From NCBI GenBank assembly GCA_021234155.1, contig JAJEKV010000097.1, forward strand, positions 248,001-312,000: a stretch of DNA of 64,000 bases. Direction: 5' to 3'. The notes under the pieces were generated by a model. That model searched no databases, was not told the origin of the DNA, and saw only the letters and a list, made by a program, of their open reading frames with translations. Source of the DNA: Isoetes taiwanensis. Its lineage: Eukaryota > Streptophyta > Lycopodiopsida > Isoetales > Isoetaceae. Positions 11,111-25,398 of the stretch are shown here, piece by piece (positions within the stretch are counted from its first letter, which is position 1; each line of letters opens with the position of its first letter). Both the position numbers and the translations under genes were made by a program.

Positions 11111-12994
11111 AAACTATAGTTCGTATGATCGGTGTGAGTAATTTTTCTATAAACAAATTAGAAGACGAACACAAAAATCAGTAGAGAATGCTACTGCTAG
11201 TGGTGTCTCTCGCCATGTCAGTATGCATATTCACTGGGATTTCAGAAGTATTGGCTGGAAGTAGTGTAAATGCTCTGGATTTTTTTTTTGCATTTATGCT
11301 ATTGCAGGTACACAAATTTCTTTACTAAAATGGTTACAAGGACAGGATGGGTTCAAGTCCCACTGGTTGGTATAATATTTACTTGGCAAACTTGTTATGG
11401 TCGTGCATATATTTGATGCTACAACATATATTTAATACTATAAGACGCTCTGTTTTATTTTTTCTCATCAGGACAATGCTGCACACAATGCTGCCATTTC
11501 TATTCACAAGAGTATTCTCTTATGGATATTTATATTATCTTTGGTGGATAATTTCATTCATAGGCTTGGGAACTTATAATCCAGCGTATGTGATTTGTGT
11601 TTGCTCGTAGCAGCATCCCATCATGCAACTAATGCACATCATTGTATTTATTTTAAAACAAGGTAGTTTTATCGTTCTAGGCTTGTCTCATGTAATTGGA
11701 TTACATGCACAAATATTTCTAAAATTTCTACATGCAAAAGTGAATTAAAAATTGTTACATGCATTTATGCCATTCTTAATGCCCGAAGTGACCGAAGGGC
11801 CCGAAATTTTTTTTAATATAACAATTGTTACTTGTAAAATGGACAAAGGTGGCAGCGATTAGACATAATATGATGATATGACAAGAAAATATGATAGTAA
11901 GGCCCAAAATCCACTATGTCGGCAGAAGCCAATATGAGAACTGCACATAAGAAAAAGACACCGCAGTTAGGTGGAAGTCCTTCATGTGGAGTCAAATATC
12001 AGAGTTGTGACGGGGCAACTGGCCTAGAGGATGCATCGAGATCCTGCCACTTAAGTTGGGAAAAGCTTCAATGCACTAACTTCTAGGATTGTAAGGAATG
12101 GCGATTATGGTGCTAACTTCGATTTCTTGCCAGGAATCTGGTACTTGTTGCCATGAGCTCTCACTTGTCGCCATAGTATGGGCCTAAGCAAATAGAAATG
12201 ATGATGTGGTAAGGATGATATCACATGAAAGGGTGATGTGGCATGATGACACAGTATTCCACATGAGTTGGACATCTTTTGAACATTTGAATGTAAAGGT
12301 GATGAGGCAAGTGACTCGATATAGTGTGGTGACCAAGCAAAGAAAGAGTGTAACAAGGACATGATTTGGGAAGCATGGTGGAAAGTGGAAGACATGAAGG
12401 CACATGATGGATAGCATGGAAGCACAGGAAGAATACAAAGAAGACGATGGTAATGAGATGGCATCATAGAACATGGCGTATCATGAAGTAGCTACAACAA
12501 ATGGATGAGTTTCATGTTGCCAAAACCTGGTTCTCAAAATCAGCAAAATATCAATGAATTTGCTAGCATGTAATAACAACTTTTATGTACTATTTGAATT
12601 ACTTAATGGCATATAATGACTACTATATTCTGATTGAATTAGTGTATGGATGACCAATGATTCCATAATTTGCAATTAATAGTTTCTGCATATGTAATTA
12701 TCACAATATATGCTTGACGAGATGTATGAAAGATTAAATATTTTTAGCAACACATCGGTAAAATCTTAGTAAATCTAAGGCTCATGGTATCTCGGGTATT
12801 GTTGGAAATGAATAGGTCCAATGGCACACTCAGTAAAAGTTTATGATATATGTTTTGGTTGTACACAATGTGTAAGAGCTTGCCTCATGGATGTATCAGA
12901 AACGGTATCTTGGGATGGATGTAAGGCTAACAAGATTGCCTTTGGCTTCCCCAGATAAACCATAAAACCAAGAAAACCCATAAGCCAAGATAGA
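11111..12994. other. Intergenic stretch with no supported gene
   Basis: AT-rich sequence with several short open frames and no recognisable protein motif. 12105-12474 is open in overlapping minus frames, but composition is low-complexity and no family is evident. Confidence 0.5.
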
Positions 12995-15150
12995 AGAACT
13001 TGTTCCATAATATAGTGGCAGCATATGAAGGAGTGCATTGGGCCCAATGTTCAGGTCAAAATCTTCTATATTTAAAATTGGATTTTGCTAAAGCTTATGA
13101 TAGTGTGAAGTGGACTTTCTTGGATGCCATGCTTTTGAATTTGGGATTTGGGTCTGGTTTCCGACCTATGATGCATAAAATGTTGATTTCTGCTAAGGGG
13201 GTAGTACTGTATCATGGAGAACCATTGGTGCTTTTTCCAATTGAACGTGGAATAAGGCAAGGTTGCCCTTTAGCTCCTTTTTTGTTTACTATATTGGCAG
13301 AAGGACTTTCGCAACTATTGCATGAGGCTGAAAAGGATGGTTTGGTAAAGGGATTATTATTGGTGGAAGGTGAACAGGTTTTGTTTAATCAGTTTGCAGA
13401 CGATACCTTCTTGTTAGTGGATGGTATAATGTGCAGATAATCAAAAAGATTTTGGATATATTTTCAATTGCGTCTGGTTGTCTCCTTAATTGGGCTAAGT
13501 GTAGTGCTTTATGGGTGGGGAAGGAAGCAGTTCCCGCATTTTTTATATGAGTATGCCTGGAAGGTTGTTGTACCATCTGCAAAGACAAAGCTTCTAGGAG
13601 TCCCCTTTGGTCTAGCATGGGATGAAATTATCTTAAATTTACAAAGACAACTGATTTGGTGGAGAGGTTCAAAGTTATCCTTGGCAGGTAGAATTCAAGT
13701 AGCTAAGTCAGTATTGAACAATACTCATATTTACTTGGTTTCAGTTCTATTGGCTCCAGCTTCTAAGTTTGCAGAGATAAAAAAGATTGTAAGAGATTTT
13801 GTCTGGTGTACCGATCAAGGAGGCACTGTGAAGGTGGCGTGGAAGAAATGTATGTTGTTTAAACAACAAGGAGGACTTGGTATGTTGGATCTTTCTTTTC
13901 TGAGGGGGTAAGGTCTTAGCTTCTAAGCTATTGTTGATTTGTTGAAAGATGATTGTGCATCACCGGTATGAAGTTACTTAAACAATCAATAAAAAGAAGT
14001 GTATGGTTTTTCATAAGCGAGGTGTGAGAATTGAGCTCCCTTGGGCATTGTTATATCCATTGAAAGCTTATTCACATGCCTCTCGATCTTGAAAGGTTTG
14101 CCGAGGCACGGAAGGTAGTCAGCCAGGTGATTACATTTGATTGGGAAGCTTGTCTCGGGCATCTTTCCCCTTTACGTGGTTGCCTTTGTATACTCATGGA
14201 CAACTACACCCGGTTGTAGAATTTATCGTCGCGCATTCCCAAGCGAGGTGGAGGAGAGCATGTATTATTTCTATTGAGCGAGTGGTATTTTGGTATTGAC
14301 ATTGCTCCTTGGCAATGGTTTGAGGAGAGACATATGGGTTGTTGGATAAAGATATCGGTATATGGGCTTATATAGCGGTGCTCTTCCTCTAATTGAGAAG
14401 GTGGATAACAAGAGATCTTTGGAACTTTGTTCAAGGTATTAAAGAAGGCAAGAAACTAGTAAGCTCATACTTTCTGATTGCTTATCTCCTCAAGTACTTT
14501 ATCACCTTCTCGAAAATGGCACTTCTGGACTTTGCCTTCTCAATGGCAATCCATCACGGACCCTTGTTTGGTCTAAATATAATCCTCAAAGGTAAATGTT
14601 CTACTTTGGGGGGTGATTCATCGCTCTTCGAGAGTTAATGAGATGGTTCATCGCTTTAAAATTTGGGAATAAGCCCACTTTGCCCAATGTGTGGTGGTGC
14701 ATTGAAACATTAGACCTTGTTTATATTTGTGTCTGAATTTGAGTAGTCTTAGGTCCTGGCTGCATTCTCTTTGTGGAGTATCTTTGGATAGTCAACACTT
14801 TCTTTTGGGTATTTATCCAAATCAGTGGACTGCTTCTAAACGGATAGCATTTCACATGGCGAAGTCTTGGCTAATATGGAGTGTATGGAAGCGAAGGCGA
14901 AGAAAGGTCTTTTATGATAAGCGTATTTCTTCTCAGGTGGTGCTTCAAGAAATTCGTAAGAAGTTGTATAATTGCTTTCAGATCTCCAATTGGCCTGATC
15001 GTATTAAAATTCCAATATGGAGTGATCATCTAAAAGTGATTGATGCTTCAGGGACATTTCTTACTTCTGGAAGTACTTTGTAATATTTTGAGTGTATAAT
15101 ATGAAGTAAAACACGTTCTTCAAAAAAAAAAAAAAGAGAACTTGTTCCAT
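12995..15150 (+). mobile_element. 5'-truncated plant L1 LINE with 14-bp target-site duplications
   Basis: The insert 13009-15136 is bounded by the 14-bp direct repeat agaacttgttccat (12995-13008 and 15137-15150) and ends in a poly(A) tract just before the right copy: the signature of target-primed reverse transcription. It begins inside the RT: motif A (LDFAKAYDSVKW, from 13078), motif B (GIRQGCPLAPFLF, from about 13246) and motif C (FADD, at 13393). RT thumb and linker pieces follow (SLAGRIQVAKSVLN, at 13676), then a C-terminal zf-RVT-like segment at 14727-15040. Stops and frameshifts from 13440 onwards make it inactive. Endonuclease and ORF1 are absent through 5' truncation. Confidence 0.93.
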
Positions 15151-18119
15151 CCATAGATAAGTATTCCATAGTTACTTCATTAGATCTCGCATCTCGCTTA
15201 GAGGTAAAAACCTCATCTTTCTCTCTGCTTAAAAATGATTTAGTGTATATGAAATTCGTTATAGCGTGCCTTACCAGCATTATGCAATAGTCCCCTATGT
15301 TTGCCTCATTTATTGTGACTTGCAATTTGTGTTGTAGATGGTTATGATTATGGTGGTTTGATTTGGCATTGGAAACCATTATAAAAATAAATTGCACTGC
15401 ATTGACAAATCCATTTTTAAGAATTTGGCTCCAGAAGGGATCCATTTTTCATTTCCTATTTTGTCTATTTTGTTCTAATATTTAATTGCCTTGGATGAAT
15501 GTATTGGAGCTCAGATAATAGCTATAACTCTACGACTCTGTCTTAAATAGCACCAGTTCTTTTATGCAGAGAATGGACAAACATGACAATTGGGGTGCAT
15601 GGTACTGTTGGATTTGCACAATGAGATCCAGAAAGTACTATGTTCTGCTTTTCAGATAAAAAATACTAAAACCAAAACAAGGAATTAATTTTATTTTTCA
15701 TTTTAATAGTGGCAGTAGTGTTCTAGATATTGTTATGGCTTGATTGCCACTTTTTTCACTGAAGCAAATGATCTAATTCGGCATTGGAATACTTCTTTCC
15801 TACTTCTATCTGATTTGTTTTGCTTCTGTGGGTTTTTTTTTTCATGTCCATAACAATGTTGCAGATGGATGGAGCATTCGTTGGAGATTCATGATATGAA
15901 ATATGCATTTGAGCTACTTGTTGCAACTTCTTTTGCCCATATGCATAAGTATAGAAAAACGTGTGCACATGCAATTTTTTTCTTGGATGAAGCAATGTTT
16001 AGAAGAAGAGAGTTTACATAATGAGGTTTCATGCTTTAAACACAAGTTGGTGATATGATGTATGTAAATAGACTTCGGGCATCATGTGAGATTTTGTTTC
16101 AATGGTAAATTTTTTCTTTTAAGCTCCTAAGAATTTATTGTTTGATCACTAGAATTTACTTTAGAGAATGCGATTCCATAAGTGAAGCAAAAAATACATT
16201 CGTCATGGATATCTGATCAAATTTCTTAGCAAATGTCGGGGCACACATTATCGATTGCAATCTAGCTATTGTAGTCTTATGTATATCTTTTCAAAACCGT
16301 TTACTTTTAGCTCTTAAATAGTGAAATTAAGAGAAATGAACTCTTTCTAAATGCTTAGCTAGGATTGGTTTATTTACAATTATAAAAAGCAAAGTGGTTG
16401 CCACATACATTACTATGCACTATAGCACTTTATCCTCAATGTGCATCATAGCACTTTGACCTCCACACTCAATTTGTGAATATCAATATACACAATCAAA
16501 GCCGCATAAATTATCTTGGAGACATTAACTTGCAATTATCAATTCATACTATTCAAAGCTCCATGAGCTATGCCTTGGATACATACACGTTTTTGAGTTG
16601 TAATATTAAAGAAAATTTATGCTATGCTTAGCAATGACCACATGCATGGGCAGATCATCTAAGGAATCCATTTTGAAGCAATGCAAAAAGTTCCACATTA
16701 TTTGTTGTATAAAATTACTCCAAACAACACTTTCAGACCAAATGACATGGAGAGATGCAAACACTATTAACACTTAAAGCACAAGTATATGAACATGTAG
16801 TGAATAGGTAGGTATATATGTGGTATAAAATTATGGAAACACGAGACGTGGCATTTGACATTTCATGAAACATTATGTATAAACATATTCCTCTTTCTTG
16901 ATGGATTCGATTACGAAAACAAACATTAATGGAGAATATCAACTCTCATAAATATCAACATTTGTCACATTCAATGAAGCATTTCACATTTTCATATGGG
17001 TGATGATTGCACTGCACAAATCTCTACCTTCTCTTAAGATGGATTTGACCACAAAAAGAAACATTAGTGGAGAACATCAACTCCCACAAACATCAACATT
17101 TGTCACTATAAAATTGTTGAGGCCCATCCACATCAATACAAACAACTTTATAAACAATTTGCATAAAAGTTTACATCCAATTTCTACTTATTTTCTCCCA
17201 ATGATGCATCTATGATGCAAAAGCATGTTTTGAGGATGTGGAGATGGACTATACATATAGCTACTAAGGCCCAATCAACCAATCACAACCACTATTCCAG
17301 GGTTTAGCGTTTTGGATTTAGGCTAAGATTTAGGGTTTATAGATTTATGTTTTCGAAAATGCTAAAAAGTGAGAGGAGTATGTAGCTCATGAATGGGGCA
17401 TGTAATAATACATGTGAAACATATCATCAAAAACAAATATCTCTTCTGCTTATATTTTGTTATTAAAATTGGACCCTATATGTTGTGTGCAAAATATACA
17501 GATACAAATGTGCTTAGACATGGGAATGAACAAAACATGGATGGCATGATTATGCAACAAGTAAATCTAGAGCTTCACAAAAGGAGACAATTGAGTAGCC
17601 AAAGTTCTATATTTATCAGGTACAATTTCTTCAAGTATGGATAAAACTAGAAACGTTCATGTATAAACTCCATTACATTTATTCATTCTCCAATATTAAT
17701 GCCTGACATTGTCGGGCGCGTGTTTCTAGTTTAGATAATGAATAGAAGCATAAACTTGAACGAAATGGTTAGCACCATAGAAAAACATTCCTCCTAAAGT
17801 AATTTTTACATTATGGCAAATTTTGTTACTCCATAGATAAAGGAACACATAATGCTGAACATAATGGAATCAGAGATTGAAACATCTCGTTAAAGGTGTC
17901 TGTTTGAAAATTACCCAAAAAGCTAACAATAGATTCTTCTTTCCAATGGGAAAATCCATCAAAATGCAAAGGAGATGATATATAACACGATGAATCTTTT
18001 TTAAAAATTAAATCAATATTTAAAAGAATGATTAAACTAGAAATTAAGGTACATTTTTGTGAAATAATAGTACGATCACACATTTATACTTGTTCAGACA
18101 AACACTTGCGGCGCCACCA
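15151..18119. other. AT-rich intergenic stretch
   Basis: No gene supported. A degenerate plant-telomere-like patch occurs near 17300-17345 (ggtttagcg, then gatttagggtttatag). It is too short and impure to be an interstitial telomere array. Confidence 0.5.
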
Positions 18120-19560
18120 AATAGCTACATGGCCTGGAAGAAGTGCAAACCACTACTGCCATCATTTTTCAAGAACAGGAAGGTGTCAACTGCATACTAC
18201 ATTAAAGACAAAGGACTGTCATCTTCTAGCATTTGCAGACAGCTTATCTTGCCAGATTGATGGAGTCTTGCAGTGATTTTAGTGACCATTTCATCCATAT
18301 TAAAAATGGATGGGGGCCAAGGGGGATCCTTGTTTAACCCCACTTTTACATGAAAAAATTTGAGAGGGAGAACCATTAATTAACACTGCTGACCTAGCTT
18401 CGTAATTGAAAGAGTGCACGAGTTTGATGATTTATTGAGAGAATGCAAGATACTCCATTGCTTTATAAAGAATAGAATAGAATAGGTTTTTAGCGTCCAC
18501 GGAGCGAGGGAAAAACCTCAGCAGTAATAAGCATGCTGGCACACTGTACAATTGCATAGGACAGTTCAATGCTGTCCCGTAGGACACAAACGAGCCCGTG
18601 CATCCATAACCTCCTGGAGGTACGACCCCAACAAACCCACTGACGCCGTAGTCAATAACTGATGCAACGGCTGGCCAGGCACTAGTAATCGAACATATCG
18701 CTCTCGGATATGGGCAGATCTGGAGGTCCCAAAGAATTGTGTCAAATGCCCTTTTGAATTTGAATTTGAGCAGCACACAGTTTTGATCACTGACTTTGCT
18801 CCAATGCAAATAAAGTTATCAAGAATGCTCCTAGAAGGAAGGAAAGCAGTTTTAATTGGATTTATCACCTTATTTAACATTGGTTTCAACCTGTTTGCTA
18901 ATAATTTGGCTAGAATTTTGTAACTGGTGTTGGCAAGCAAGATTGGCCCTCAGTTTAAGAAACCAACTAGAGAATCCGGCACTTTTGGTACCAGAGCTAT
19001 CATGCCAGCATTAATTGCAGGGTGCAAATGCTCGGCCATCCATGCACCCTGAATAAAGGTAGTACATTCTCTTGCAAGATGTCCCAAAATTCCTTGTAGA
19101 ATTTTGGGAGAAAACCACCAGGCCCGGGACTTTTTCCAGGAACTATTGAATGTAAGTGGCAAATATTTCCTCCTATTTTGGAATGAACGTAAGCTAGTCA
19201 TTATCAAAGATGTTATTGCAGGGTCAATGCTAATAAGGACTTCAACTCCAGTTTAAAGTAAGCTTGCTGTCCAAAAAGCTCGATATTTTTGAGCAAAGAA
19301 AGCTTGTATATTCTATTAATCTTGGATTGTGTTATCCATATCATCCGTAATAGAGATTATGCCATTGTTTATGTGCCTATTCTTGGATGATCTGACGAAG
19401 AAAGAGGAGCTACTCTTATCCATATGATTTATATATTGATATTTAATTCTGATGGCCAAACATTGAGCTTCAGATTCCTCAATATACATTACATCAATTT
19501 CCAATCTTTTTGCTATCGCCTGCAACCTTGTATTATCCTTATCCAAAAAAAGACTCTTTT
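18120..19560 (-). mobile_element. Plant L1 LINE fragment interrupted by a small insertion
   Basis: Minus-strand pieces run in L1 order. The linker before RT is at about 19540-19320 (SSSFFVRSSKNRHINNGIIS). RT entry follows at 19200-18950 (HLHPAINAGMIALVPKV), then YKILAKLLANRLKPMLNKV at 18920-18870, PSRSILDNFI near 18820, motif A (FKRAFDTILWD) at 18770-18730, and motif B (SGVKQGSPLAP) near 18350-18305. About 250 bp of foreign sequence separates motif A from the following helix (KAMEYLAFSQ, 18470-18435), so the RT is interrupted. Frameshifts and stops are present throughout. No poly(A) or target duplication was found, and both ends are cut into other repeats. Confidence 0.85.
18470..18722 (-). 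mobile_element. Possible SINE or other small insertion inside the L1 RT
   Basis: This block splits RT motif A (…ILWD) from the expected continuation (…KAMEYL). On the minus strand it has a B-box-like gttcgattactag about 40 bp from its start and ends in a pentanucleotide run (tattc repeats), a layout seen in tRNA-derived plant SINEs. I could not define target duplications or a clean A box. The insertion is clear; the SINE identity is tentative. Confidence 0.4.
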
Positions 19561-19564
19561 ATCT

Positions 19565-20438
<874 letters not shown>

Positions 20439-20810
20439 TCTTTTTCTTTTTCTTTTTTTTTCTCATTCCATTCTTTACTCTACTTTTTTATCCAATCCAT
20501 TACCTGCTTCATTTTTTGGACAAAACATTGATTTACTTCTACAGATCATACAGAACATCTTAGTGCATCAGCTCCATGTTAAATTTAAATGAGGTACTTC
20601 ACATCTTTGCACCTAGAAGGAATGGAATGTGACTCTAAAGTTTGAGAAATGTGATCATATATGAAGTTGTTGCAGTCTGATCTGATGATGGCCTGGTCCC
20701 ATATGTCTAGGGCTCTTGGTATGCATGACTATAGAACTGTCCAATAGCAATATATCCTCTCGAGCCTTTTGTTTTGTTCTTTGAGTGTTGGGGGAGTGAT
20801 AAACAAATGT

Positions 20811-21201
20811 ATTGACACAACCATTGGGTCCAACACATTTAAATTAAAATCCCCCTTAAACCCCCTTTGGTTTGGGTGCATATTCACACAGGGGGTGACT
20901 CCGAGCAACGAGAGCTGTTGGATAGGCATATTCACCCCTTATTCCTTAATCTACACCGTACGTAAAGTTCCTCGTTTGTGGGGTATGCAAGTACAAAATT
21001 TGCTATACTGTATAACAAGATTCGCAAAATACTATGAGATTTCAAGCGGAATACTATATGGTGTTGATTTCGTACGTGCAAAATACAATTATGAGGGCTC
21101 TCGCTGCCCTACGTCACCCCCCGTGTGAATATACACCCAAACCAAAGGGGGTTTAAGGGGGGTTTTAATTTAAATGTGTTGGACCCAATGGTTGTGTTAA
21201 T
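20811..21201. mobile_element. Fold-back (inverted-repeat) element with ~89-bp arms
   Basis: The left arm 20811-20899 and right arm 21113-21201 are near-perfect reverse complements. Both contain the run attgggtccaacacattt, or its complement, and ccccctttggtttggg. About 213 bp lie between them. It looks like a non-autonomous DNA transposon or MITE. Simple TG-rich repeats follow on the right, and I could not fix a target duplication. Confidence 0.8.
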
Positions 21202-21881
21202 TAATGTCAATGGTAGTTATGTGTTGGTTGTTAATGTCAATGGTTGTTATGTGTTGGTTGTTATGTGTTGAGGGATTTAATTTTTATATGTTGGATGTTA
21301 ATGGTTTGTGTTGTCCCCCCTCCCCCCCCCCCGTGTGACAGAAATTTTAGAATTCAAACTAGAAAAAAACTAGAATTCATTTGAGGCTTTCTATCACCTG
21401 TAGCTTTTGAATTTCATCACAATAAAACAAATAGAACATAAGTACAAGTTACCATAAAGATAGAGCAGATTGATCCCATTATTCTGAAAGTCATAAAGTT
21501 TGCAACACCAATACACAAACATTTTTCAACTGGAATTTAACAGCAGCCTTTAGCCTCCATGGATTCTTGTGGTGAGAAACCAAAGTGGGAAACTTTTCTG
21601 CTTGTTAGCACAAGGATCTAGAAGCCTTGGAATTTGCTTAATAACTGCCTCAAAATCTAAAAATGCATGGTAATTTTTTGCAACCTTCATTCGGAATGAG
21701 CCATAAAACAATATCCAATAGTGCAATCCTGTATTAATCATACACTATCAAAAAGATCTCGGAGAGAGCTTTCCAACGCAATAAAAATCATCTCAAACAG
21801 AGCTCTGGATCAAAAGTTATGATAAGAAATGTGTTGCCGGCGGGAAACTGCACTACGTGCGCCCTTCAAGCCCTTCATGTG

Positions 21882-22003
21882 CCCATTGTGCACCACACAC
21901 ACAAAAAGAGGGCTTTTGTTGTGAGCCATTGGTTGTTGACCATTATGCACCACACGCACAAAAAGAGGGCTTTTGTTGTGAGCCATTGGTTGTTGACCGT
22001 TGG
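21882..22003. repeat. ~58-bp tandem duplication
   Basis: The unit containing gcaccacacacacaaaaaga and ttgtgagccattggttgttg is repeated immediately, with very few differences. Confidence 0.9.
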
Positions 22004-22129
22004 AAAAAAAAAAAAGCTAAAATCAATGGCTCAGAAATGGTGCACTCTAGATGTACGCATTAGTACATCCATTTGAATACATCACGAAATCATAGGAAAA
22101 CCTTAGTGAAAAACGTACAAAAACACAAA

Positions 22130-25100
22130 GAAAACCCCCTGTTATTATGCTACATATTGATCAACAAATCTGTAACGAACCCAGTGGCTTAGATCTGCTC
22201 CAATCACGCCAATAGCTAGATATTATGTCGTAGGTATAGTAGCAAGGTAGGCATGATGTTGGTAATTTTAAGTTAAAATAAATATTTACGATAAGCTAAT
22301 GGTCCTAGTGGCCCTTTGAGAATGTGTAAGCACCCTTAAAATCGGGGCTACTTAATCATGGCATATCAGGCAGCAGAATCTGCTTGATTCAAGAATAACC
22401 ATGCAAAATCCGGGCTTCTAACAGGATGGATGGGCATCTGGAAGTATGCCCTGGCAGGAAGTGGAAGCAAACACAGGGGGTTGATTGCTTGAGTTCTGGC
22501 TATTGCCATAATTGAAATACAAAGAAGTAAGAACCGTAACACCTAGAGCCATCTTCCAATTCGACCTCAGTATACCTGCCATATAAATCGATTTCGGTTC
22601 TCCAAAATCTGGCATCCTGCCTATGAAATTTGGCCACCAAGCTTTGTAAATCCAAACCTTGCTTTCAGTTCTTCAATAAAAGTTTGTTTTTATTCTGCCA
22701 AATCGACCTCTTCTATGGAATAATTCCTGTCCTTGGGTTCTGAAACCGGATCATGCTATGGAATTCGCTTTTGTTATCCAAGTTCGGGTCCCTTGGGGTA
22801 AAGCTTGGCCTTACTAGCAGATTCCAGAACTGAGGTCTGTGCATCGTCTGCGCAATCTTCCTCGAATCGGGCTGTCCACTATCTGGTCCGCCGTGACCTT
22901 CTGCATCTTTTGTTTTTTCAGGGATACTAGTGTCCAGAATCCCCATACAAGCCTTGATATATAAAAAAAAAATACAAGAAATTTATCGCGGCCGCCAAGG
23001 CCGGCGCGAGCATTTCTCTTCACTTCACTTGGATTTCGACTCAGATAACGAGGGTTTTGCAGGGTATTCGAGTAGGCAAAAGAAGCCAATAGTGAGAAAC
23101 CCAGGCCACTAGGAACTGCATTATGTAAATCTAAAGTACAATTCTATTCACAATGATTCTCTCTTCAATAACTAGGGTTTTCTCTAGCTAAATATGTAAT
23201 TCACACCGTAAAATTTTTTTAAGTTCTCACCACCTTGTGCATTTATCTATCCACAAATTCTTATCACCTTGTGCATTCAAAGTTTTTGTTGTTCCACAAT
23301 ATCTTATGACCTTGTGCTTATGGGAAGGCGCCACATGCTAAACTAAAATAATGTATTCTTCTAACTTTCCATTTAGTTTTAACAAATTCACACTTTTATA
23401 GTGGATGTGAACCAAAATTCATGGCCAACCAAATGTCCGTCTAGCTACGCGTTTGCATTAGTGTAGCTATTCGTCATTCAACCTGTGAATATAGACGCCC
23501 GCCAGCAATAAAATCTGACCCTGCAAGAGTTGTTTAAGGAAAAATTGGCCACTTACAGGTAGGTTTTAACATGGTTTAAAGTCTTTTTTCTGCCTTTTTA
23601 TCCCTTCCCATTTCATCTGTTCAATTGAGCAGTTTGAATTCAGCTCCAACTTCACCAATTCCGGCTCTGGGCAACAAGGGCTTTTCAGCTAAATTGCATA
23701 GATTACTAAAATGCTTGAATTCGGGCTACTTCAATTTGCCCAAAACCAAAGACTATTCAAGCATAAAAAACTAAAAACCTAGAGTGAATGGCCAATATCT
23801 TCAAATTGTGAGCTGAAATTTTTCTCAGATATTCAAACAAATTTAGATTAAGCATGGAAATCAATCGAATAATGAGCAGAGGTCCTAAACTAGGAATTTG
23901 AAAAAACAATTAAAATTTTGGGAAATCTAAACTATTTTACCCAAATGAAAAGGCTAGAACTAGGACCACAGGAATAAAGATAACAATGGTTGGCTATGGA
24001 GGATGACATATTCAGGCCTGCTTGCAGGCAGAAACATGCCATTTGCTCAGGGTTATGAATGGGTTTTGTTGAAAGGGACTAGAAGGCTTGAATTACTGTG
24101 TTGATCATTTCTATCTTACGTTTTTCCTTGTCTCTTGCAGCCTGTAGCCAGAGTTATTCTGCAAAAGGGTCTCGGATGTAGCATAGATTCGGGCGGCCAT
24201 GGATTCAATAAATCCGATTCCAGAGATAGTTTGCCTGCACAGTTCAGGAATATAGGATATGGCCTCTCTTCCTGTGCTTTAGATCATGAAAAGCTCAGAT
24301 ACAATTGCATCAAAAAACAAAATAGAAGAACCTGGCTTTCTTTTGCTTTCGGATTTATCATTGTGGATATGTAACTACCTGCAAATACATGAAAAAATAG
24401 AGAAATGTTTTAAGAAGAAAACTCAGATGGAAATACCAAGATGAAGCCGTGCTTTTTCTATTTTCATTATTTAGATGCATTTATTATTTTTCTGCCAGAT
24501 TGCCACAAACGGCTTTATCTGCAGGTTTGTTGGGCTGCAGACCCATTGGGGCTTTATGAGAGCATGTGCGCAAACAGGATTATGGCAAAGAAATCTGGGA
24601 GGATGATCCGCTGTTACTTGCACTATGTGAAACTGGGTTGCCATATCCGATAACATATGCATTTTCTCTGGACCAAAATCCCCATTGTTCTATCCGGAAT
24701 GAATCACCCAACTTCTACAGACTGATCATGGTTTTCTTAAACATCCTACTGCTCTAACTTCTTCAAAATGCTTCCTAATTTCAGGTCACTCCAAAATCAG
24801 GTCTTGTATGAAATCGACTAAAAATACCCTGAATGGTGAACCAAACATTAAAGGGGGCGACCTCGCATAAACGCCATTGTCGGAGCACAACGCAGCAAAA
24901 TCTGGAGAGCAAGCAAGCAGACAGATAAGATTACCTCTAAAATCTAAAGAACTTGAGTTCAATCACTTCCAAAAACACCTCCACCCAATTTTCTTTGCAG
25001 ATCCAATCTATAAGAGCTATGCAGCCACAAAATAGGACAAAGAGAAGATTTGCAACTCGATTTGAAGCTAAAATTCGTCCCTTTGTTGATCACATCCGTC

Positions 25101-25398
25101 ATGAATTGGTCAAATCTGTGCCCAATGCTCACGAGGCATAACGAAGGCCTGAAATTGGGCTAATCAAGATGCCCCCTAAGTAAGCGATGCAGAGTATAAA
25201 GAGATTGCTTGTAGGGAATGGGAAGATTCACCGGAGGAATCCCCCATATCAGAAGGCTTAATTTTGACTATAGTCTTCTTATATGTGTCGCCTCTAAAAT
25301 CATTCTCAGCACAGAAAAAATACCCTCAAAAAAATATTCTATATCAAACAAAAAAGGAGATTGCATTATACATAAACTATTCTATTCTATTCTATTAT
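22130..25398. other. Intergenic stretch with minor repeats
   Basis: No gene supported. A phrase containing ttatcaccttgtgcatt recurs two to three times between 23225 and 23320. A GC-rich patch with a NotI-type site lies at 22988. An acceptor-like site (ctcttgcag) at about 24140 is followed by 80 open codons without a recognisable domain. Confidence 0.45.

Noticed and set aside
12105-12474. Overlapping minus-strand open frames
   Set aside because: Three frames open at once through His/Ser/Pro-rich low-complexity sequence; no homology recognised.
17300-17345. Interstitial telomere array
   Set aside because: Only one perfect TTTAGGG-type unit with degenerate neighbours.
21301-21335. C-run as a regulatory quadruplex
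   Set aside because: Isolated homopolymer beside TG repeats; more likely simple sequence or a base-calling weak spot.
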